From: JALGWN01 sp964598025
GTDB taxonomy: Bacteria; Arandabacterota; Arandabacteria; Arandabacterales; Arandabacteraceae
DNA length: 25,172 nt
Direction: 5' to 3'
NCBI GenBank assembly: GCA_964598025.1
Contig: CAZRAU010000044.1
Coordinates: 1-25,172, forward strand
Position 1 is the first letter of the stretch. Each line of letters begins with the position of its first letter. The notes beneath the pieces were generated by a model that saw only the letters and a list, made by a program, of their open reading frames with translations, was not told the origin of the DNA and did no database searches. The translations under genes were made by a program, and so were the position numbers. Positions 15,309 through 21,622 of this stretch are shown piece after piece.

Positions 15309-18222
15309 GGGAAGCCGCCTGGCAGGGACCATCCCGCCGGGGGACATCCCTGGACACCTTAAGCGCTTAGGCTTCGCAGCCGGTGCCCTGATGGACGTAG
15401 GCAACCTCTATGGAGCCATAGAGTTCTACGAGGCCTGTCTGGCGGAGGACATAAAACCCATAATCGGTGCCGAGGTGGCCTGCCCCGTCTTCGGCAAGCG
15501 GGCGGGTCTCATCGCCCTCTCACGCGAAGGCTTCGGCAACCTCTGCCGCGTTGTGACCGACGTGGGGCTTAAAGACGACATGCTCCTTACCGAATCCATT
15601 GCCGCGGGGGCCGAGGGTCTGGCCGCCCTCACGCAGGACCCCGAGTACGCCGCGCGCCTCGCCCGCAGCCTCGGGCGCGACCGCGTCTGGGTCGAGATCG
15701 TACCCAACCGGGAGAGTGCCTCGACCATAAGAGAGCACCTGGCAGCGGCCCGCATGCATGGGCTTAAGGCCCTCGCCGCCTGGGAAGTGCTCTACCTGAA
15801 ACCTTCCGAGCGGACCGTCGCCCGCATCTTGAAGGCCATCGCCGAAGGCTGCCTCGTCTCCCAGGCGGAGCTCCAGGCCTGTGAAGCCTCACTCGAAGAA
15901 TCCTCAGGCCTCAAGCACATGGAGGAACTCCATCCTGACCTCCTTACCGAGACCTTGAGGCTTGCAGACATGGTGGACTTGAAGCTCGATCTGGGGAAAC
16001 CCCATTTCCCCAGGGCAACCCCATCACGCGAGCAGTCCTTCGCGAGGCTCACCGACCTTTGTGGCGAGGCCCTTCCCCGGAAGTACCGGACCGGGAGGGA
16101 AAGGGCGGAGCGACGACTAAGGAGCGAGCTCGGTGTCATCGAGAAGCTGCGCCTCGCCGACTATTTTCTCATCGTAAACGAGATCACCGGCTTTGCCCAA
16201 GCCAAGGGCATCGCCACCACCGGACGGGGCTCAGGCGCCGGTTCGCTCGTCGCCCACCTGCTTAACATAACCCAGGTAGATCCAATCCGTCACGGCCTTA
16301 TCTTCGAGCGCTTCCTCAACGAGCACCGGCCCGACTACCCGGATCTCGATATCGATATCTCCTGGCGGCGCCGGGATGAGGTCATAGCCTACGCCTACAA
16401 GCGCTACGGCACCGACAAGGTGGCCATGATCTCCACTCATAACGCCTTCGAGCTCCGCTCGGCGGCCCGGGAGGCGGCCAAGGCCCTGGGCCTGAGCCCC
16501 TATGAGGCCCAGACGCTTTCGAGCCGCCTGCCTTATCGGAAACCTAAGGAGGGAAGTACCGGAATCGGCCGGGTGCTTGCCGCCATAAGACCCGAACTTC
16601 CACCCGGCGAGCGGAGGGAGCTCGGTCGCCTGACCGAGGCCATAATCGGCTTCCCTCATCATACGAGTATTCACTGCGGCGGCATTGTGATCTCCGACCG
16701 CCCGATCACCTACTACACGCCGCTTGAGATGGCGGCCAAAGGCATCCAGGTAACCCAGTTTGATATGCACTCCATCGAAAAGGTAGGCCTCATAAAGATC
16801 GACCTCCTGGGAAACAGGGCCCTCAGCGTCATAGAAGAAGCCAGCCGCGACATAGGCGTCCGACACGGACTTGCAGTCACGATCCCGTCCGAAGACCCTC
16901 CGACGGCCCGGATATTGAAAACCGGGGAGACCATGAGCTGCTTTCAGCTCGAGTCCCCTGCCATGCGTAATCTCTTGAAGATGCTCAAAGCCCAAGATGA
17001 GGAAGACGCCACGCTTGCCCTCGCGCTGGTAAGGCCTGGTCCTTCAGCAGGAGGGATGAAAGAGAAGTTCATACAACGCCGCATGAGCTCCGGCCGCACC
17101 GGCAAGGGGGCCAAGCGTGCCGCGTCCCTCGACCTGCCCGTCTATGAAGAGGACGTCATGCGCATCATAGCCCGCTCGACCGGTATGAGCCTCGCCGAAG
17201 CCGATATCCTGAGGCGGGAACTCAAAGATGGCGTCGTGGATGCGAAGGAGCTCGAGCGCAAGTTCATGTTCCTTGCCGAGACCACAGGTGTCGATGCCCG
17301 ACGCGGTGAAGAAGCCTGGCGGCACGTGAGGCGCTTCGCCGCCTATACCTTCTGCAAGGCCCATGCGGCCACCTATGGGGTCCTGGCCTGGGCCTCGGCA
17401 TACCTTAAGGCCAATTTCCCGCTTGAGTACTACGCCGCGACTTTGAGAAACCATGCCGGAATGTATCCCACCTGGGCCCATGTCAATGAGGCCCGAAGGT
17501 GGGGGATAGAGGTGCTGCTTCCTTCTGTAAACCGGTCTGAATTGGATTTTACCCTGGAAGGCAACTCCATCCGCACGGGCCTTCGAAGCGTGAAACATCT
17601 CTCGGAGAATACCATGAGGATCATCGTGCGCGAGAGGATGGAGGCACCTTTTCAATCGCTCTCGGACTTCCTGGGGCGCGTCCCGGCGAACAAGGACGAG
17701 GTGGCCTCGCTCGTATCATGCGGGGCCCTGGATGAAACAGTGGAAGACAGATGCGGTACGCTTGCAGGCTATATGGCCCTCAGGGGTGAGCACAGAGCCG
17801 CGGAGCAGCAACCCTCACTCGGGCTCACAGGCGGCGAGATAAGCCTCCCGACCCACGCCTTCACCCATCTTCAGGAGCGCCGCATGGAGTACAGCGTCTT
17901 GGGCTTCTCACCCCTCATACACCCGATTGAGTTTTTTGACGGCAATGGCGACGGCGGCCGGAAACCAGGAAGAATAGGTGGGGCCTGCTTCAGAGGAATT
18001 CTGGCCGCCCTCCGCCACTTTAAGGCCGAAAGGGTCGACCTCTTCTTTGTGACCCTCGATAGCGCAGACGGCCTCCACGAGTGCACCCTCCCCAGGCGCG
18101 CCCTCAACCATCGCCTGGAGATAGGGCACGCCTACTCGGTCACGGGCCACCTCGGCCACCGCCTCGGCGCCGAATCTCTGAGAATAGCCTCCCTCACCGA
18201 ACTTCCTGAGAAACAGATCTAA
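15271..18222 (+). CDS. dnaE2: Error-prone DNA polymerase III alpha subunit (DnaE2/ImuC-like)
   Basis: The 983-residue C-family polymerase is shorter than replicative DnaE (about 1160). Palm-domain carboxylates are present: D360 and D362 in PDLDIDI, and D511 in KIDLLG. The HHTSIHCGGIVIS segment and an RPGPS motif are also seen. The N-terminal PHP domain lacks the metal-binding histidines: the usual LHxHS-type motif reads LRLRS near residues 8-12, so no PHP nuclease is expected. A QQPSLGL stretch at 846-852 resembles the internal beta-clamp motif, followed by an OB-fold (about 900-975). Linkage to lexA and dinB marks it as the mutagenic, SOS-induced polymerase rather than the replicative copy. 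GGAG lies ten bases before the ATG inside the dinB 3' end. Confidence 0.9.
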   Translation: MATSFVPLRLRSRGSRLAGTIPPGDIPGHLKRLGFAAGALMDVGNLYGAIEFYEACLAEDIKPIIGAEVACPVFGKRAGLIALSREGFGNLCRVVTDVGLKDDMLLTESIAAGAEGLAALTQDPEYAARLARSLGRDRVWVEIVPNRESASTIREHLAAARMHGLKALAAWEVLYLKPSERTVARILKAIAEGCLVSQAELQACEASLEESSGLKHMEELHPDLLTETLRLADMVDLKLDLGKPHFPRATPSREQSFARLTDLCGEALPRKYRTGRERAERRLRSELGVIEKLRLADYFLIVNEITGFAQAKGIATTGRGSGAGSLVAHLLNITQVDPIRHGLIFERFLNEHRPDYPDLDIDISWRRRDEVIAYAYKRYGTDKVAMISTHNAFELRSAAREAAKALGLSPYEAQTLSSRLPYRKPKEGSTGIGRVLAAIRPELPPGERRELGRLTEAIIGFPHHTSIHCGGIVISDRPITYYTPLEMAAKGIQVTQFDMHSIEKVGLIKIDLLGNRALSVIEEASRDIGVRHGLAVTIPSEDPPTARILKTGETMSCFQLESPAMRNLLKMLKAQDEEDATLALALVRPGPSAGGMKEKFIQRRMSSGRTGKGAKRAASLDLPVYEEDVMRIIARSTGMSLAEADILRRELKDGVVDAKELERKFMFLAETTGVDARRGEEAWRHVRRFAAYTFCKAHAATYGVLAWASAYLKANFPLEYYAATLRNHAGMYPTWAHVNEARRWGIEVLLPSVNRSELDFTLEGNSIRTGLRSVKHLSENTMRIIVRERMEAPFQSLSDFLGRVPANKDEVASLVSCGALDETVEDRCGTLAGYMALRGEHRAAEQQPSLGLTGGEISLPTHAFTHLQERRMEYSVLGFSPLIHPIEFFDGNGDGGRKPGRIGGACFRGILAALRHFKAERVDLFFVTLDSADGLHECTLPRRALNHRLEIGHAYSVTGHLGHRLGAESLRIASLTELPEKQI

Positions 18223-18297
18223 GGTTTCAAGCCAAATACGGGACGCAGGGGCGTCCAGAGCCCCGCGGATGTTACCTAAGGGTTGCGTCAAGGATGT

Positions 18298-18348
18298 TTG
18301 TCCAGAAAACTCGTTATGCGATTATCCGACGGCTGAAGACATGGACAA
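18298..18348. repeat. 7-bp inverted repeat upstream of the TIR-like gene
   Basis: TTGTCCA (18298-18304) and TGGACAA (18342-18348) are exact inverted copies 37 bases apart, in the 261-base gap between the polymerase gene and the TIR-like gene. A GGACGC-AGGG-GCGTCC hairpin (18241-18256) lies upstream and might weakly end the SOS operon, but lacks a T-run. No good promoter was found in this gap. Confidence 0.3.
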
Positions 18349-18483
18349 GTCTCCTGGAGTGTGGTATTCATGAGTAGATACGCGGAGTGCAGTTATGTTG
18401 CCCTTTCGTTTCATATAGGGTTATTGGCGAGAAAACTGATAAGCCCTGGTTGGCACGGCCGCTTCGCGCAACGGAGGACCAGA

Positions 18484-19461
18484 GTGCCTACATCAGTCGA
18501 TAGGCAGCCGCACTGGATTCATGTGAATGCACTGCCGCAACCCGACTCCAAGGAAATAGACGGGAAGTGGGTCGCCTTCCTGCCTGGACCAGCTCCCGGC
18601 GCAAAGAGACCCAACGAGCAGCAGATCATCGAGATCACGAGGGAATTGGTCGACAAGGACGTCATCCTAGGGGCGATGCTCTCGCAGCCTTCGCTCGATG
18701 TTGCCATTTTCTTCACGACGGCTGACCGCCTATCCATCTGGAAGGCGCGACAACTCATCCAACAGGGGCTGCAGGTGCGCGACAAGGATCTTGTATGGAA
18801 GGCGGAATTCGAGACGGACGACGATTGGAATCCTGGAATCGGGAATCTGTGGTTTCTGTCGGAGCTGCTTGATGCCCTTGACCGCAAGGAGCAGTCTCTG
18901 CGTCAGGGCAGGAGGCAGAAGGTAGGGAGCATCCAGAAGAATGCCATAGACCCGCTCATTGCTCGCTGGCGCCGTCGCCTACTGGAGGACAAGATGCGTA
19001 GTCGCTCGAAGATGGTGATCAGACCCAACTTCCCCGTCCAGGACTATCGGACGGACCCGAGACTGGCCTTCATCATCATGCCCTATGCCGCCGACTGGTC
19101 CCCTGATGTCTATCATGTCATCAGCGGTGTGGGCACCGAGTTGGGGATTGAGATCAGGCGAGCAGACGAAACCGCAAGACCGGACGTAATAATCAACGAC
19201 GTCTGGCGTCTCCTCAATACAGCCGGCATCGTGATCGCTGATGTGACCGAACACAACGCAAACGTCTTCTATGAGCTGGGTATCGCCCACACCCTGGGGC
19301 AACGGGTTGTCCTCCTGCGACAGCGCGACAGTCACGCTCTTCCTTTCGATATTGGATACTGGAGATCGTTCGAATACGGGCTGAGACCCCTGGAGACCGA
19401 GGAGTTTCGCAAGACCCTGCGGCGGATTCTCAGGGTACACCTCGACGAATTCGCTGCATGA
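18484..19461 (+). CDS. Two-domain protein with C-terminal TIR-like / nucleoside 2-deoxyribosyltransferase-like domain
   Basis: With the GTG start at 18484 (GGAGG six bases upstream) the protein is 325 residues. The reading frame is open further back, and an ATG at 18370 with GGAG is a real alternative. The C-terminal part (about residues 192-325) has the pattern of TIR-like/deoxyribosyltransferase-like domains: a FIIMPYAADW first strand at 196, then VIADVTEHNANVFYELGIAH around 250-269, with E264 in the place of the family's catalytic Glu. Such domains occur in NAD- or nucleotide-degrading effectors of anti-phage systems and also in housekeeping hydrolases. The N-terminal half (about 10-150; GKWVAFLP, ITRELVDKDVILGAML, VAIFFTTADR) faintly resembles the DUF1917/Bles03 fold, judged by eye only. 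A charged linker (about 140-180) joins the halves. There is no obvious partner gene, so function is open. Confidence 0.75.
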   Translation: MPTSVDRQPHWIHVNALPQPDSKEIDGKWVAFLPGPAPGAKRPNEQQIIEITRELVDKDVILGAMLSQPSLDVAIFFTTADRLSIWKARQLIQQGLQVRDKDLVWKAEFETDDDWNPGIGNLWFLSELLDALDRKEQSLRQGRRQKVGSIQKNAIDPLIARWRRRLLEDKMRSRSKMVIRPNFPVQDYRTDPRLAFIIMPYAADWSPDVYHVISGVGTELGIEIRRADETARPDVIINDVWRLLNTAGIVIADVTEHNANVFYELGIAHTLGQRVVLLRQRDSHALPFDIGYWRSFEYGLRPLETEEFRKTLRRILRVHLDEFAA

Positions 19462-19466
19462 GCGGT

Positions 19467-19506
19467 GCCTAACACTGGGTCGAGCGGACGGGGACTGGCG
19501 TCCCCG
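19467..19506. other. GC-rich hairpin with an attC-like half site after the TIR-like gene
   Basis: Six bases after the stop lies GCCTAAC (19467-19473), matching the inverse core of integron attC sites, followed by a GAGCGGAC stretch and a perfect 7-bp hairpin CGGGGAC-TGGC-GTCCCCG (19489-19506). The matching GTTAGGC core is not found within the next 130 bases, so this is not a complete attC. It may be a relic or simply a transcription-end structure. The rest of the 136-base gap shows no promoter or gene. Confidence 0.3.
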
Positions 19507-19597
19507 GTGCCGGCCGGACCGAAGGTGGGGCGGTCAATCACTGCTTGCCGCCGGGCGGGACGCCGGTGTCACGCAGCCAGAGCAGGGGAGCGATGGG

Positions 19598-20176
19598 GTG
19601 TGCGAATCCGACATGCATAAGCGGCGTTTCCGCGGCGAAGCAGGAAGGTTGAGATCTCCGGAGAGGCTGGCCCTTCTGGAAGTGGACCGCGTTGTAAGAT
19701 GCAGTCTGGATGGCGTTCCAGTCAAAACAGTGCTGGACGTGGGCACGGGAACCGGGTTATTTGCCGAGGCCTTTGCGAAGGCGGGGCTTGCCGTCACAGG
19801 CGTCGACGCGAATACAGACTACCTGGAGATTGCCCGACGGCAAACTCCTGGAGCGGAGTTCAAGCAAGGGGCTGCCGAAGACCTTCCATTCGAGGATAAG
19901 AGGTTCGATCTTGTCTTTCTCGGGCATGTCCTTCATGAGACCGATGACCCAATCAGAGCGCTGGCTGAGGCCCGGCGGGTTGCCTTGATGAGGGTTTCGG
20001 TCCTGGAATGGCCGTACCGGGAGGAAGAACATGGGCCTCCTCTGGATCATCGGCTGCGCTCTGCCGAGGTCAAACGGCTCGCGAGGGAAGCAGGATACGC
20101 CCGCGTTAAGCGGATCGAGTTGGTCCACATGCATCTATATCGGCTTGAACCCGGTCCGCCCGATCGACAAGCATAA
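19598..20176 (+). CDS. Class I SAM-dependent methyltransferase, substrate unknown
   Basis: The 192-residue protein has a Methyltransf_11-type Rossmann fold: motif I VLDVGTGTG at residues 45-53, the acidic end of strand 2 at D70 (VTGVDAN), GAAEDLPFEDKRFD as motif II and the LGHVLHETDDP helix lead. A short C-terminal part (EWPYREEEHGPPLDHRLRSAEVKRLAREAGY) follows the pattern of small ubiE/arsM-like enzymes, but lacks the cysteines of ArsM. The start is taken as GTG 19598, seven bases after GGGGAG; an in-frame ATG at 19613 gives MHKRRFRGEAGRLRSPER, an equally typical N-terminus, but with a poorer ribosome-binding site. It converges on the hdr operon and shares no clear pathway with its neighbours. 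Confidence 0.82.
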   Translation: MCESDMHKRRFRGEAGRLRSPERLALLEVDRVVRCSLDGVPVKTVLDVGTGTGLFAEAFAKAGLAVTGVDANTDYLEIARRQTPGAEFKQGAAEDLPFEDKRFDLVFLGHVLHETDDPIRALAEARRVALMRVSVLEWPYREEEHGPPLDHRLRSAEVKRLAREAGYARVKRIELVHMHLYRLEPGPPDRQA

Positions 20177-20237
20177 GCGGGTGGCGCGTTGATGTCACAA
20201 CTCCGGAGAACAAAGGCAGTCGGGGGACATACACCAT

Positions 20238-20262
20238 GAGAAACAGAGTCGAGTATGCTCTG
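20238..20262 (-). terminator. Weak terminator-like hairpin after hdrB
   Basis: Read on the minus strand, CAGAG and CTCTG form a 5-bp stem around a 9-base loop, followed by TTTCTC, 18 bases after the hdrB stop. The stem is short, so this is a tentative call in the gap between convergent genes. Confidence 0.3.
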
Positions 20263-20279
20263 CCGGCGACCCATACAGT

Positions 20280-21194
20280 CTATTTGGGCAACAGCTGTTT
20301 CTTCTCGAGCAGGTGCTCGGGAGATACGTAGTTTCGATCGAATCCGCAGAGGTCCAGATCCAGACCAAAAGCCAGGGCCATCAGCTGAGTGAAATAGAGC
20401 ACGGGGATCTCTTCGAACTCAGGATGCATCTCCTTAACTTGCTTTTGCCTGTTATCAAGATTATAGGCACACAGGGGGCATGAGGTCGCAATCACCTGCG
20501 CTCCATCTGCCTGGGCGTGGCTGAGGATGTCATACGCCAGGCCGGCCACGGCATCTTTGCTGTGCATGGTCTGGTAGCTGCCGCAACACAGCTTCATATA
20601 GTGATTGTAGACGACTTCCGCACCCAAGGCGGTGAGAACATGGTTTTGAATCGTGGGCTCTTCAGGGTCGTCGATGCCTACCTCCTTGGGTTTTAACAAC
20701 ATGCATCCGTAATAGGGTGCGACCCTCAAACCTGTGAGCGGGTTTTCGACCTTCTCCGCTATTGCGTCGGGCCCGAGATCTCTCAGGAGCTCGAGCAAGT
20801 GCACTACCTCCACCTTTCCCTCGTAATCATCCTCCAGATTCATGAAATCATTGAGAGTCTTCAGATTGTCCGGGTTTTCCCGCATACGGAGATTGGCTCG
20901 CCTAAGCGTGTTGAAACACATTGAGCAGAGGGTGACCAGTCTGTACTCATCCGTCACGCTGCCGTCCCGGTTCATCTCCTGCACTCGAATGAGATTCCTT
21001 ACGGGAGCAACATGATGAATCAGATCGTCGTCGGTCAGCGAGAACACGGTACCGCAGCAATTCCACCTGGGAATCTCAACCAGCTCCATCCCCAGCGCCC
21101 GCACAGATGCGAGGGCGGATACCTCGAAGTTGCCGGCGGTGGTTTTCAAAGTACATCCGGGATAATACGGAAGTCTTCTGTTATCGGGGTTCAT
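20280..21194 (-). CDS. hdrB: Heterodisulfide reductase-like subunit B (HdrB), double CCG domain
   Basis: The 304-residue protein has two complete cysteine-rich (CCG) motifs, which in HdrB bind two non-cubane [4Fe-4S] clusters at the disulfide-reducing site. Motif one is C14, C46-C47, C90 and C93; motif two is C164, C203-C204, C239 and C242. In methanogens HdrB reduces CoM-S-S-CoB. In bacteria without those coenzymes the acceptor is unknown and may be a DsrC-type or other thiol protein, or the complex may serve electron confurcation with ferredoxin and NADH. It is last in the hdrA-hdrC-hdrB operon, 12 bases after hdrC, with AGGAGG before the ATG. The cytoplasmic location follows from the absence of membrane segments. 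Confidence 0.92.
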   Translation of the reverse strand: MNPDNRRLPYYPGCTLKTTAGNFEVSALASVRALGMELVEIPRWNCCGTVFSLTDDDLIHHVAPVRNLIRVQEMNRDGSVTDEYRLVTLCSMCFNTLRRANLRMRENPDNLKTLNDFMNLEDDYEGKVEVVHLLELLRDLGPDAIAEKVENPLTGLRVAPYYGCMLLKPKEVGIDDPEEPTIQNHVLTALGAEVVYNHYMKLCCGSYQTMHSKDAVAGLAYDILSHAQADGAQVIATSCPLCAYNLDNRQKQVKEMHPEFEEIPVLYFTQLMALAFGLDLDLCGFDRNYVSPEHLLEKKQLLPK

Positions 21195-21206
21195 TTCATA
21201 TTCCTC

Positions 21207-21611
21207 CTACCCGGTGAATTTCCTCATGCCGGCAACCAGGGCGATCTGTGGAAGTCCGACCAGCTCACACCTGGGAATCTCACTGATCTTGATGTGATCC
21301 ACTGCGCGCCGGAGGGTCATCTGCCTCAATGACTCCGCCACCCTTGAGAGATCAAGCCCGCGGGGACATCGCACGGTGCAGGTAAAGCAAGAAGCGCAAA
21401 ACCACACGGCCTTCGTTTCCAGGACCTCGCTCTGCCCCAATTGTACCATCCTCATCATCTCGGATGGCGTTACGTCCATCTCAGCAATCATGGGGCAACT
21501 TCCCGAGCAAGTTCCGCACTGATCGCACCGCGTTATAGGCTGGCCGCTCATTTCGCTTACCCTGGCTAAGAACTCCTCATTCTCATAGGTAATCACGATC
21601 TTCTTAGTCAT
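21207..21611 (-). CDS. hdrC: Heterodisulfide reductase-like subunit C (HdrC), 2x[4Fe-4S]
   Basis: The 134-residue protein has two CxxCxxCxxxCP ferredoxin motifs, C29/C32/C35/C39 and C72/C75/C78/C82, spaced as in HdrC. It would pass electrons between HdrA and HdrB. There are no membrane helices, so this is the soluble HdrABC form rather than the HdrDE or DsrK type. AGGAGG precedes the ATG, 11 bases after hdrA. The order hdrA-hdrC-hdrB is common in bacterial clusters. Confidence 0.92.
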   Translation of the reverse strand: MTKKIVITYENEEFLARVSEMSGQPITRCDQCGTCSGSCPMIAEMDVTPSEMMRMVQLGQSEVLETKAVWFCASCFTCTVRCPRGLDLSRVAESLRQMTLRRAVDHIKISEIPRCELVGLPQIALVAGMRKFTG

Positions 21612-21622
21612 ACTGCCTCCTG

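Noticed and set aside
18361..18483. Longer N-terminus of the TIR-like protein (GTG 18361 or ATG 18370)
   Set aside because: GTG 18484 has the better placed GGAGG, and the extra 38-41 residues look non-conserved; not excluded.
19467..19597. Complete integron attC site
   Set aside because: The GTTAGGC right core and complementary L box are absent, so only a half-site likeness is reported as a finding.
20236..20331. 31-codon open frame with ATG and upstream GGGGG between the methyltransferase and hdrB
   Set aside because: It runs antisense into the hdrB 3' end and has no recognisable feature.
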